NCBI RefSeq assembly: GCF_902506145.1
Contig: NZ_LR733519.1
Span: 2,085,213-2,149,212 of the forward strand
Source: Burkholderia sp. 8Y
GTDB lineage: Bacteria > Pseudomonadota > Gammaproteobacteria > Burkholderiales > Burkholderiaceae
Length of the DNA stretch: 64,000 bases
Reading direction: 5' to 3'
Each line of letters opens with the position of its first letter. Positions within the stretch are counted from its first letter, which is position 1. Positions 26,599 through 35,330 of this stretch are shown here, one piece after another. The notes under the pieces are model-generated. The model saw nothing but the letters and a program-made list of their open reading frames with translations, had not been told where the DNA came from and made no database searches. Position numbers and translations under genes: made by a program.

Positions 26599-27608
26599 TG
26601 AATACGCTGAACGAGCCGGGCAAAACGCGAGGCGCCGCGCCGGTCGCGAGACCGCGTGGCGCGTTCTTCGCACAGTGGGCGGCCGAGTTGCGGATACTGC
26701 TCGTCGCGGTGCTGCTCGCCGCGTACTTTCAGATTGTCAACCACGACTTCCTGCTGTCGAACGCGAGCCTCGTCAACCTGTCGCAGTTCATCGCGCCGGT
26801 CGCGATCATCGCGCTCGGCGAGATCATGCTGATGATCGGCGGCGACATCGATCTGTCGGCGGGCATGGTGTTCGCCTTCGCGCCATTCATGATGGTGTTC
26901 GCCAACGATGCCGGCGCGCCGATGTGGCTCGCGGTCATCGCGGGCCTCGTCGCGGCGGCGATCATCGGTTTCGTGAACGGCGCGGTGACGGTGTATCTGC
27001 GCTTGCCCTCCTTCGTCACGACGCTCGGCACGCTGTTCCTCATCAACGGCATCACGCTCACCGTCTCGCGCGGCACGCCGGTCGCGACGCCCGGCTCGCC
27101 GGAATTCGCCTCCGTGATGGGCGCGTGGGGCTACAGCGAAATCATCTGGACGCTCGCGCTCGCGATCATCATGCACGTGCTGTTGCGGCACACGCGCTGG
27201 GGCCTGCACACGCAGGCGGCGGGCGCGAATCCGCTCGGCGCGGGCGAAGCGGGTATTCGCGTGAACCGGCTGCGTCTCGGCAACTTCATTCTCGCGGCGG
27301 TGCTCGCGGGCCTCACGGGCATACTCGAAGGCTTTCGCATCACGTCGATCGACCCGCAAGCGGGCGGCAATCAGATCATGTTTCTCGCGGTCGCGGCAGC
27401 CGTGATCGGCGGCACACCGTTGACGGGCGGCTCCGGCACGATTGTCGGCGGCGTGATCGGCGCGGCGGTGCTCGGCATTCTCAACGACGGCTTCACGCTC
27501 ATCGGCATTAACGCGTTCACGTTCAACATCATTCTCGGCGCCGCGATTCTCGCCGCGATGATCTTCAACATTCACATCGGACGCATTCGCCGCAAGGGGG
27601 GACGGTGA
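26598..27608 (+). CDS. CUT2 ABC transporter permease
   Basis: The 336-residue RbsC-family permease has GEIMLMIGGDIDLSAGMVFAF and VAAAVIGGTPLTGGSGTIVGGVIGA as conserved motifs. About nine hydrophobic spans follow a 35-residue N terminus. Both its start and its stop overlap the neighbouring genes by one nucleotide (TGATG), so SBP, permease and ATPase form one coupled operon. Only one permease is encoded here, so a homodimer is expected. Confidence 0.92.
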   Translation: MNTLNEPGKTRGAAPVARPRGAFFAQWAAELRILLVAVLLAAYFQIVNHDFLLSNASLVNLSQFIAPVAIIALGEIMLMIGGDIDLSAGMVFAFAPFMMVFANDAGAPMWLAVIAGLVAAAIIGFVNGAVTVYLRLPSFVTTLGTLFLINGITLTVSRGTPVATPGSPEFASVMGAWGYSEIIWTLALAIIMHVLLRHTRWGLHTQAAGANPLGAGEAGIRVNRLRLGNFILAAVLAGLTGILEGFRITSIDPQAGGNQIMFLAVAAAVIGGTPLTGGSGTIVGGVIGAAVLGILNDGFTLIGINAFTFNIILGAAILAAMIFNIHIGRIRRKGGR

Positions 27609-28417
27609 TGAGTGAAGCGCAAACCATCGCGTCCAATCTCGCGCCCGATCTCGCGCTCTCTGGCGACAATCTCGTGAAACGCTTCGGCGCGGTGACGGCG
27701 CTCGACGGCGTCTCGCTCACGCTCGGCAAGGGCGAAATTCTCGGCGTGCTCGGCGATAACGGCGCGGGCAAGTCCACGCTCGTCAAGATTCTCACGGGCT
27801 TTCATCAGCAGACGAGCGGCACGCTGCACGTCCACGGCCAGGAAACGCTGATCCGTTCCGTCGATCATGCGCGCTCGCTCGGTATCGAATGCGTGTATCA
27901 GGACCTCGCGCTCGCGAATTCGCTCAGCATCTACCACAACATGTTTCTGAACCGCGAGATCGTGCGGCGCGGGCCGCTCAGTCTCATGGGGCTCGTGGAT
28001 CACAAGCAGATGCGCGAGCGCGCGGCGCAATGTCTCGACGATATCGGCGTGCATGTGCCGTCCGTCGATTTGCCGGTGGAGCGTTTGTCGGGCGGTCAGC
28101 GTCAGGCGATTGCGGTGGCGCGCGCCGTCAATTCGAACGCGCGCATTCTGCTGCTCGACGAACCGCTCGCCGCGATGGGCGCGCGTGAAGCGGCGCTCAT
28201 CATCGATCTCGTGCTGCGGCTGAAGGAAAAAGGCGGCCTGTCGATCATCATGATCATGCACAACTATGCGCAGACGCTCGACATCGCGGATCGCATCATG
28301 CTGATGCAGCGCGGCCGCGTGACCTACGAACAGCGCAGCGCGAACACGTCAGTCGCGGAGCTGATGGATATCGTGCGGCGGGAATATCGCGCGATGCGGG
28401 CGACGACGGCTCAATAG
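27608..28417 (+). CDS. CUT2 ABC transporter single-domain ATPase
   Basis: The 269-residue ATPase has one nucleotide-binding domain: Walker A GDNGAGKST near residue 50, signature LSGGQRQAIAVARAV, Walker B ILLLDEPLAAMG and the switch His in IIMIMHNY. Ribose-type importers usually use a fused two-domain ATPase; a single-domain one as here would work as a homodimer, as in the FrcA/XylG-like group. It ends the operon. Confidence 0.92.
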   Translation: MSEAQTIASNLAPDLALSGDNLVKRFGAVTALDGVSLTLGKGEILGVLGDNGAGKSTLVKILTGFHQQTSGTLHVHGQETLIRSVDHARSLGIECVYQDLALANSLSIYHNMFLNREIVRRGPLSLMGLVDHKQMRERAAQCLDDIGVHVPSVDLPVERLSGGQRQAIAVARAVNSNARILLLDEPLAAMGAREAALIIDLVLRLKEKGGLSIIMIMHNYAQTLDIADRIMLMQRGRVTYEQRSANTSVAELMDIVRREYRAMRATTAQ

Positions 28418-28581
28418 AAGCGGCGTTCGACAAGCGTGAAACGCTCGCGAGAAGCCTGAACGGGTCGTTTGATGGCGCGGGCCTCGAAGCGTACTCACGC
28501 GCGCCCTGCATTGCCGAGGCGGAGATCCGGCGGCACAGGCGCCGATCAACCGAAGTTATTCGAATCAGCTGAACGCCGACA

Positions 28582-28606
28582 CCGCGGGCATCATGCAAAC
28601 CCGCGG
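28582..28606. terminator. Hairpin between convergent ABC and esterase genes
   Basis: CCGCGGG at 28582-28588 pairs with CCCGCGG at 28600-28606 around an 11-nt loop. It lies in the 209-nt gap between the convergent ATPase and tannase-like genes. No T tract follows on either strand, so a terminator role is inferred from position. Confidence 0.4.
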
Positions 28607-28626
28607 CATCGGCCATCAGATTACGG

Positions 28627-30369
28627 TCACTGCGAAGCGCACGTGAAGCTGGACGCCACGTTCACATCGCCCGAGCCGGTGTAGCGCGGGAAAGTCGGGT
28701 ATTCGCAGAGCGGCCGCGTGCGGCCGGGCACGCCCGTCGTGTCCGCGACGGTCTGCGCAGGCGGCGTCACGCCCTTCTCGACCCAGTTTTCGAGCGTCGT
28801 CAGCGAGTCCCACGATGCGTTGAAGATGCTGCTGGTCGCATGCCCGTAGCCGGGAATCTCGTAGAAGCGCACGAAACTGCTGACAGCCGACGGTCCCATC
28901 GTCTGACGCAGACGCAGGTAATACTGCTCCGTCGACTGCGTGCTCACCAGGGCATCCGCCATGCCGTGCGCCATCAGGATCTTGCCGCCCTTTGCATTGA
29001 ACGCGGACAAATCCGTCTTGTTCACGTCCTGCTCGGCCGTCAGCGAACTGATGCGCGCCTGATATGCGCCGGGGTTTTGCGGATCGACCGTGAGCGAATT
29101 CACGCTCGGATCGCGCGCCACGAAGTAGCGAATCCACTGGTCCCAGAAGACGCTGAAGTAAGGCGCGGTCGCAGGCATCGGACTGGCCGGCTGCACGAGA
29201 TTCAACGCGAGGCTGATGACGGTCGGCTGCACCGCCGACGCATTCACGACGCCCAAGTCCGCGCCCCACACGTTGAAGCCCGGATACTGCGTCTCGCCGC
29301 TGCCGAGCGCGTAATTGAACGTGATCGGCGTGGCGTAGACCTTCAGTGCGGCGATCTGCGCGTCGGAGAGGCAGGTGTCGCCCGTGTCCGCGCCGTTCGC
29401 GCATCGGAGCGGCGTGCCGTTGAGCGTCGCGGTCGCCGGATCGAAGCTCGCATTGCACGCGGCCACGTTGCTGATGAGTCCATCGGCCACGCCGTCGAGT
29501 GCGTCGCAGGCGGCCATCGCGGCGTTGAGCAGCACTTTGCGCTTCGCCTGATTCGGGTACGCGCCGGGCTGCGCGAGCGCGCGCGTGATGCGGCCGAACT
29601 GTAGGTCGAGCGTCGCCGCATTCCAGGCCGGATACAGCACGATGGAGCCGTCCCAGTCCTGCGGCCAACGCTGTACGACCGCAAGCGCCTCGCGTCCGCC
29701 GGACGAGCCGCCCGCGAAGTACGCGCGCTTGGGCTTGTCCACCGCATAACGCTTGCCGATCAGATAGACAGCCGTGTCGCGCGTCTTCTTGAGGGCGTCG
29801 CCGGAGAAGTTCGCGACGGCTTCGTCGTTGGTGCCGAAGGAGCCGTCGCGGCTGCCGAGCGCGCCGGCCTGATGACCGGAATCGCTCGCGAACACCGCAT
29901 AGCCGCGCGCGAGCGGCGCAGGCTGTGTCGTCGGCCCGGCCGGGACATTGCCGCTCACGGCGGGCACCGTGCCGTCGTAGCCGCCGCCGCCGAACATCAT
30001 CGCCTTGTTGTTCCACTGCGTCGGCATCGCAATCTGGAAGTTGATCTTGGGCGCGGTCGGATCGACGGGCGCAATCGATCCGGTCACGAGGCAATACTCC
30101 GGCGTCGCGGTGACGCCCGTCCCCGAAGCGGGCACGGTCGCGGCGGCAGCGACGGTCGCGCCCGTCGTCGGCAGACCGATCGCGCTCGCGGGCACGCTCA
30201 TTCCCGCGAGCTGCGCACAACTGAGTGCTGCGGTTGGCGGCGTGCCGTTGTTGTTGTCGTCGTGTCCGCCGTGACAGGCGGCGAGCGCCAGCGCGGCAAA
30301 CGGCGCGGCGGCCACCGCCGCCCTGTTGACGTATCCGATATAGCGAGGCCTGCAGGATGCTTCGGGCAT
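28627..30369 (-). CDS. Tannase/feruloyl esterase-family lipoprotein
   Basis: The 580-residue protein has a lipoprotein signal with LALAAC (Cys32). The esterase domain shows FAGGSSGGREALAVVQRWPQDWDGSIVLYPAWN with the nucleophile Ser, an Asp in MAHGMADALVS and a His in IPGYGHATSS. Tannases and feruloyl esterases normally carry paired Cys next to the Ser and His (CS-D-HC); here both positions are not Cys. CAGGAGGAAGGAGAC precedes the ATG at 30369. It should release phenolic acids or act on similar plant esters at the cell surface. Confidence 0.88.
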   Translation of the reverse strand: MPEASCRPRYIGYVNRAAVAAAPFAALALAACHGGHDDNNNGTPPTAALSCAQLAGMSVPASAIGLPTTGATVAAAATVPASGTGVTATPEYCLVTGSIAPVDPTAPKINFQIAMPTQWNNKAMMFGGGGYDGTVPAVSGNVPAGPTTQPAPLARGYAVFASDSGHQAGALGSRDGSFGTNDEAVANFSGDALKKTRDTAVYLIGKRYAVDKPKRAYFAGGSSGGREALAVVQRWPQDWDGSIVLYPAWNAATLDLQFGRITRALAQPGAYPNQAKRKVLLNAAMAACDALDGVADGLISNVAACNASFDPATATLNGTPLRCANGADTGDTCLSDAQIAALKVYATPITFNYALGSGETQYPGFNVWGADLGVVNASAVQPTVISLALNLVQPASPMPATAPYFSVFWDQWIRYFVARDPSVNSLTVDPQNPGAYQARISSLTAEQDVNKTDLSAFNAKGGKILMAHGMADALVSTQSTEQYYLRLRQTMGPSAVSSFVRFYEIPGYGHATSSIFNASWDSLTTLENWVEKGVTPPAQTVADTTGVPGRTRPLCEYPTFPRYTGSGDVNVASSFTCASQ

Positions 30370-30840
30370 GTCTCCTTCCTCCTGGCAATGGGATGCTCTC
30401 GTGAACGGCTTTCGCTTTCGCGTCGGCGTCGTGCGGCGACATTTTTTTGCGTCCGCGTAAGAATCGTTGACGGCGGCGTAATGGAAGTCAAGCGGGGCGT
30501 GTACCGACGCGTGGGCTGGCAATCAGTTCAACCGAACTTACTGCCACGCGCGGGAAAGGGATGAGTGGCGGAGGTAGGCTTTACCTTGCCGATGAGCGTC
30601 GATGCTTGCAGAGTTTGTTTGCAGTACAGCGAGCAGAGGACTCGCCGTCGATTCTTGAGTCTTCGATGACCCGCCGCGCGGGCCGTCGAGTTGATGGAAC
30701 GCCGCAACCGTGCGTCCAGAATTGCCGACCACGAGACGCCAGCGAACGGATCGCTTTGATGCGTTGTCGGCAAAGACTCTTTGGTTCTGGTTTGGAGCAG
30801 CGCCGGAGTCATTGAAATGACGAACCGGCGCCTGAATGAA
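30370..30840. other. Gene-free stretch between esterase promoter and hns-like gene
   Basis: No gene is supported in these 471 bases. Upstream of 30369 the strand bias and composition become AT-richer, consistent with the esterase promoter. Short open frames (30528-30872 minus, 30561-30815 plus) have no recognisable product. Confidence 0.45.
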
Positions 30841-31548
30841 TTAACTCGCCTCTGCGCCGTTGGCGTTGCCATTTTGCGCAGCGGCCTGGGCGGACTCGGA
30901 GCCCGAAGCGCGCTTGACGGAAGCCTTCTTGGTCGCGGCCTTTTTAGTTGCGGCCTTCTTGGTCGCAGTCTTTTTTATCGCCGCCTTCTTGGTTGCGGTC
31001 TTTTTCGCCGGTGTCTCTTTCTGCGCCGCGCCATCCGCCGATGCCGCATCGATCAAGAACTTGGTCCTGTCCCTGGCGGTCGCAAGCCAAGCCGGGGCCT
31101 TGCCTCGGCCACTCCACTCCGCGCCCGTTTTGGGATCGCGGTATTTCGCGGGTTGCGGTCCACGTGCATAGTTGCCGAGCGCCTTCGCCGGCTTCGCGTT
31201 AGCAGCGGACGCCGTGCCGGTGCTCGCGTCGATGAGAAACCTGTTGCGGTTCTTGGCGCTGGCAATCCATCCGGGCGCGCGGCCGTGACCGCTCCACGTC
31301 GCTCCGCTCTTCGGATCGCGATACTTCGCATTCGACGCGCCACTGTTCTGCGATGCAGTGCTCGTGCCGCGTTTTCCGCCACTGCCTTTGCCGGTCTTCT
31401 GCGAGCGGAGGTCGTCGACAGTCAAGCCGTATTCGTCCATCAACGCATGAATTTGCGCGATGACACTTGCCGATTGTTTCATGGTTATTTGTTCGGCTTG
31501 CGCCTGCAGCTTGGCGATTTTCGTCTGAATGTCTTTTAGCGTTGCCAT
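30841..31548 (-). CDS. H-NS-family protein with two DNA-binding domains and a histone H1-like tail
   Basis: The 235-residue nucleoid protein has three parts. Residues 1-50 form the H-NS-type oligomerisation helix (TLKDIQTKIAKLQAQAEQ). Two copies of the C-terminal DNA-binding domain follow at about 75-108 and 135-168, each with KYRDPK(S/T)GA and a WSGxGxAPxW AT-hook-like loop. Residues 180-213 are a Lys/Ala/Thr tail of repeated ATKKA units like those of bacterial histone H1 proteins. Usual family members have one DNA-binding domain and about 100 residues. It should silence or compact AT-rich DNA, perhaps the foreign segments of this window. AAAAGGGGAG precedes the ATG. Confidence 0.92.
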   Translation of the reverse strand: MATLKDIQTKIAKLQAQAEQITMKQSASVIAQIHALMDEYGLTVDDLRSQKTGKGSGGKRGTSTASQNSGASNAKYRDPKSGATWSGHGRAPGWIASAKNRNRFLIDASTGTASAANAKPAKALGNYARGPQPAKYRDPKTGAEWSGRGKAPAWLATARDRTKFLIDAASADGAAQKETPAKKTATKKAAIKKTATKKAATKKAATKKASVKRASGSESAQAAAQNGNANGAEAS

Positions 31549-31773
31549 GGAACTCCCCTTTTGTTTGCAATGTCCGCACTATGCCATAGGCATTGCCCCC
31601 AATGCAGATTCAGCCGCAACACAATCACCGGCGTTGCTTCAACGAAACGCAATGAGAGGACTTTTCCGCAACGCAGAGCGCGCGTCTTCCGCTATCTGCT
31701 GACATCGGTTGATAGCGACGAGAAGCTTATCGGGCGCTTTGAATCAGTGCGGCATGAAGCGGCTAAGGCGCAG

Positions 31774-32175
31774 TTATCCGACAATGCGCGCCCATATCCA
31801 CCGAATGCGGCGAGCGCGATCTTCGAAAAGATATGACGCAGCGAGCGCCAGAAATCCTGACACCGCTCCCGTCGCAATATGCTCGACATAGGGATTGGAG
31901 TAATGGCTTGCGTGCGAGTAAGCATCGCCCAAAGCTGTCAGCAAACCCACCAGCAACGCATTGCCGTATCGGTTTTCATAAAGTTTTGTCGCAAGCGTGA
32001 AAGTCAGAAGTACGGCGAGAAGTCCGGTAAGAAGCCCTGTCCTGAACGCGATAGTCCAGTGCGCGAGACTCATCACATTGCTCCAGCTACCCGGCATGCA
32101 GGTCATGCACGCACTGGTCGGCTGCCAGAATCGCTGCACGAACAATCTGATGCGGCGCTTCCACTCGCTTGACAT
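31774..32175 (-). CDS. Hypothetical membrane protein
   Basis: The 133-residue protein has a basic N terminus (MSSEWKRRIRLFVQRFW) and two or three membrane spans, at about residues 40-60, 70-90 and 100-120. It ends in a basic tail (EDRARRIRWIWARIVG). I do not recognise the family. The start at 32175 was chosen because GAGGGC lies about 8 nt upstream; the frame runs open to 32205. It lies 225 nt downstream of the hns-like gene start on the same strand. Confidence 0.6.
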   Translation of the reverse strand: MSSEWKRRIRLFVQRFWQPTSACMTCMPGSWSNVMSLAHWTIAFRTGLLTGLLAVLLTFTLATKLYENRYGNALLVGLLTALGDAYSHASHYSNPYVEHIATGAVSGFLALAASYLFEDRARRIRWIWARIVG

Positions 32176-32381
32176 GATGGATGCCCTCGCCACTGCCCAC
32201 GCCAACGTCGATGCTATCGCGCGGCGTCGTCACGCCCGATTGCGCCACGAAGGCCGCATTTATCGGGTATTGCCTCGAAGCATTCGACGCGCGATAAGCC
32301 ACGTTACGACGACGCGCAGCCGTGCGCAATCCCGGCAGTGATCGAGGTTCGTAGGAGGGATAGTCGAGCGGGGCGCCGGAT

Positions 32382-33875
32382 TCACTGCAACCGCACAACG
32401 GCCGGCGGCGTCCAGTTGGCGCTTTGCGAATCGCCGGCGGGCCCGTAATTGCGCAGCATCAGCGAAAACGATGCGCCTGCGGGCGCGGGCAGCCAGTTCG
32501 CTTCCTTGTCGGCGCCGGGCGAGTCGGCCTGAAGATAAAGCGTGAGCGATCCGTCGCTGCCGTATTGCAATTGCGTGTTGCGCGTGCCCAATGCATAGCG
32601 GTTCAGCGCGTTCTTCACGAAGAAATGATGATCGTCGTAGAGCGCGAGCGACCAGAAGCCGCGCGTCGGCGGCAGTTGCCCCTTGGCGAACGTGATTTCG
32701 TAGCGGCCTTTGCCGTCGAGACGATTCCCGGACGCGTCGAGGTCTTGATAGTAATAGCGCGTCTCGTTCGCCGCGTTGACCATGATGTTCGACTTCGCCA
32801 CTGCCGTGCGCGTGAAGTAATCGACCCCGAAACGCGCGCCGTCGTCCAGCGTCGTCCAGTGAAACGGCAGCGGTGCGCCCCATTTGCGAAACTGCAGCAG
32901 CGGATCGACCAGTTCCTGTTCGGCCTTCTTCGCCTCGTCGATCATGGCTGCTTTCAGCGCCGGGTCCTTCCGCGCGGCGGCGATCACCGCCAGCACCTTC
33001 GCGTACATCGCCTCTTCGCCCGCGCGGGGCGGTGCGTCGGCGAGCACGGCGGGCAACTCGTCGAAGAACGTCTCGGGCCGCACCCAGCGCACTTCGCCGT
33101 CGCCGGAACCGGCCGGTTCGGGGAAGACGCGCAGCGTATGCCAGTCGCGTCGCTTCATGCGGCCGTCGTAATCGGCCAGCGGATAGACGTCGATGTCGCG
33201 GATGACTGCCTCGACGGCCGCCCGGTCCTCGGGCGTATCCGCCTGGAAGACGCGCGGGATGACCATGGCCGTTTGCGAATCCGCATGCAGGACGGCGATG
33301 ATGCCCGCCGGGACCTCGCCCTTCCAGCGCGGCCCGACCACCATATAGAAGCCGGGCTTGGTGCCGTACATCGAGCCGAGTGTCGCGAAGCCGTCGGTGC
33401 GCAGATTGGCAAGCTGATAAACCCAGAACCGCTTGCCGAAGTCCGGCACCTGGATAACGACGGGACTCGCGTCGAGCGCAAGAATGCCCGCCCCGTAGAC
33501 GACATCCTGGTTCGGGCACGCCACCCAACGCTGATTCGGCTGCATGTAGTCGGTGAGCATCGCCATGCGGTTCAGCGGCGCGAATGGCAACACGCCGCCA
33601 GCGAGGCCGGGTTCGGGCGCGCGTTTGAATGCGAGGCGGCGGTTGTAGACATTGACCATCGGCCACGCCCAGAACAACGCATCGCGCGCAACGAGGCGTG
33701 CATAGGACTCGGTGATTCTTCCCTGTGAATCGGGGCCCGGCGCGGGCATCACCGTGGCTGGCGCAGTGCGCGCGGCTTCGAGCGCGTGAGCATCGACTGA
33801 GAACTGCAAAGCCGCGCAGAGAGCGGCCGCGGCGAACGGCAATTTGAGTGAGAAGGATGTAGGTACGCGATTCAT
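32382..33875 (-). CDS. DUF1254/DUF1214 exported protein
   Basis: The 497-residue protein has a signal peptide (LPFAAAALCAALQFSVDAHA). The DUF1254 domain shows WPMVNVYNRRLAFK, NQDVVYGAGILALDASPVVIQVPDFGKRFWVYQLANLRTDGF, and the DUF1214 domain shows NEATRYYYQD-like and GFWSLALYDDHHFFVKNALNRYALG. Proteins of this pair of domains are periplasmic and of unclear role. The start at 33875 is where the signal peptide begins, not the open-frame start at 34010. Confidence 0.9.
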   Translation of the reverse strand: MNRVPTSFSLKLPFAAAALCAALQFSVDAHALEAARTAPATVMPAPGPDSQGRITESYARLVARDALFWAWPMVNVYNRRLAFKRAPEPGLAGGVLPFAPLNRMAMLTDYMQPNQRWVACPNQDVVYGAGILALDASPVVIQVPDFGKRFWVYQLANLRTDGFATLGSMYGTKPGFYMVVGPRWKGEVPAGIIAVLHADSQTAMVIPRVFQADTPEDRAAVEAVIRDIDVYPLADYDGRMKRRDWHTLRVFPEPAGSGDGEVRWVRPETFFDELPAVLADAPPRAGEEAMYAKVLAVIAAARKDPALKAAMIDEAKKAEQELVDPLLQFRKWGAPLPFHWTTLDDGARFGVDYFTRTAVAKSNIMVNAANETRYYYQDLDASGNRLDGKGRYEITFAKGQLPPTRGFWSLALYDDHHFFVKNALNRYALGTRNTQLQYGSDGSLTLYLQADSPGADKEANWLPAPAGASFSLMLRNYGPAGDSQSANWTPPAVVRLQ

Positions 33876-34023
33876 CGTCGTGATCTCTTGATGTCGTGCG
33901 GTGCAGCGTCCGCTGCGGCTTCTATGCCAAGCACTCCGTTCCCACGCAAGCAGCCGGTGACGCACGCGCCTTTTTTTCTTCCCGCTTGGGTCCAGCGCCA
34001 AGTTAATCACTTTTGCAGAGGTT

Positions 34024-34050
34024 CTTTCCCCCTCGTTCCGAGGGGGAAAG
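34024..34050. repeat. Perfect 11-bp inverted repeat
   Basis: CTTTCCCCCTC at 34024-34034 pairs exactly with GAGGGGGAAAG at 34040-34050 around a GTTCC loop. It lies about 150 nt upstream of the DUF1254 gene, between it and the small minus-strand gene at 34189, so it may end transcription from that gene. On neither strand is it followed by a T run. Confidence 0.55.
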
Positions 34051-34188
34051 CTGTGTGTCTACTGAAAGCGGTCTTATTGAATACTTAATCGGCGCGTAGA
34101 CCGTTTGCAATTCGACTGAATGCGACTGCGTTTCTTGAGATCAGACATTCACAACGCGTATGAAACACATGCGCCCGGTCGCCAATCT

Positions 34189-34464
34189 TTATTTAGTATC
34201 CCGATACATTGCATATTTCACGCAGCCCAGTCCCACAAGCCTCGCTTCGATGGCATCGTCGAGCGGCGTACGCGGTTCATGCCCGAGCGTATCGACGAGA
34301 CCCGCGTTCGTCATCCGCACCGGCGTGCGCCATGAATTGCGCATCGCCCGGAACGTCACGTCGAAAGGCGCAAGGGTTGCCAACCTATCGTCGATGATGC
34401 AAACATGCTTCACGCACGAGTGAAACGACTCGTCGGCAGCAGGTGAGACAATCGCCTCAGTCAA
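34189..34464 (-). CDS. Hypothetical protein, TTG start
   Basis: This 91-residue frame has codon use like real genes in its middle (many codons ending in G or C) and balanced composition, for example VCIIDDRLATLAPFDVTF and NAGLVDTLGHEPRTPLDDAIEARLVGLG. No family is recognised. The only start near the 5' end is TTG with a weak GGAT site. It is divergent from the PEP mutase-family gene, 24 nt apart. It may be a fragment. Confidence 0.4.
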   Translation of the reverse strand: MTEAIVSPAADESFHSCVKHVCIIDDRLATLAPFDVTFRAMRNSWRTPVRMTNAGLVDTLGHEPRTPLDDAIEARLVGLGCVKYAMYRDTK

Positions 34465-34488
34465 CGCAGATCCATTCGGGAGAGCGTC

Positions 34489-35313
34489 ATGTCACGCACC
34501 GTCGCAGAGAAACGCGCCGCCTTTCGCGCATTGCATCAGTCGGGCTGCTTTCTTTTGCCAAACCCTTGGGACGCGGGCAGCGCCCGTTATCTCGCGAGTC
34601 TCGGCTTCAAGGCGCTCGCGACGACGAGTTCCGGTTTTGCCTGGTCCACCGGCAACGCCGACAATCACATCGCGCGCGACGTCGTCCTCGCGCATCTGCG
34701 CACGATGGTGAGCGCCACCGACCTTCCCGTGAACGCCGACTTCGAAAACGGCTTCGGCGCGACGCCGGCCGAGGTCGCCGAGAGCGTCGAACGGGCGATC
34801 GCAACCGGCGTGGCGGGATTGTCGATCGAAGACTCCACCGGCGACGCTTCCGCGCCGCTCTTTGCGCTCGATGTCGCCGTCGCGCGCCTGCAAGCGGCGC
34901 GTCAAGCAATCGATGCGAATGGCGGCGACACGCTGCTGATCGGCCGCGCGGAGAACTTCTTCGCCGGCATGCCCGATCTGGACGACGCGATCGCGCGCCT
35001 CACGGCCTATGCCGCAGCGGGCGCCGATTGCCTGTACGCGCCCGGCATCCAGACGCGCGAGCAGATCGAAGCCGTGGTCGCCGCGGTCGCGCCCAAGCCC
35101 GTCAACGTGCTGATCGGCGGACCATCTGCTTTCACGTTAGACGATCTCGCCGCGCTCGGCGTGCGGCGCGTGAGCGTCGGCGGCGGGCTCGCGCGGGCCG
35201 CGTGGGGCGGCTTCATGCGCGCGGCGCAGACGCTCGCCGATGGTCGCTTCGACGGTTTCGAAGGCGCGGCATCCGGCGCGCAGCTCAATGCGCTCTTCTC
35301 AGGCAACGCGTGA
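34489..35313 (+). CDS. Isocitrate lyase/PEP mutase-family enzyme
   Basis: The 274-residue enzyme has the PEP mutase/isocitrate lyase barrel with LPNPWDAGSARYLASLGFKALATTSSGFAW near the N terminus, the metal-binding VNADFENGFG and SIEDSTGD, and IGRAENFF. The Cys of true isocitrate lyases (KKCGH) is missing, as in oxaloacetate decarboxylase or 2,3-dimethylmalate lyase-like members. GGGAGAGCGTC precedes the ATG. It is followed 17 nt later by a RidA gene, so the pair likely handles a keto acid and a reactive imine or enamine intermediate. Confidence 0.9.
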   Translation: MSRTVAEKRAAFRALHQSGCFLLPNPWDAGSARYLASLGFKALATTSSGFAWSTGNADNHIARDVVLAHLRTMVSATDLPVNADFENGFGATPAEVAESVERAIATGVAGLSIEDSTGDASAPLFALDVAVARLQAARQAIDANGGDTLLIGRAENFFAGMPDLDDAIARLTAYAAAGADCLYAPGIQTREQIEAVVAAVAPKPVNVLIGGPSAFTLDDLAALGVRRVSVGGGLARAAWGGFMRAAQTLADGRFDGFEGAASGAQLNALFSGNA

Positions 35314-35330
35314 TTGCAAAGGAGACCGTC

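Noticed and set aside
30900..31010. Short repeated DNA unit that might be a CRISPR or tandem repeat
   Set aside because: It encodes the Lys/Ala/Thr tail of the H-NS-type protein in frame, with no spacers.
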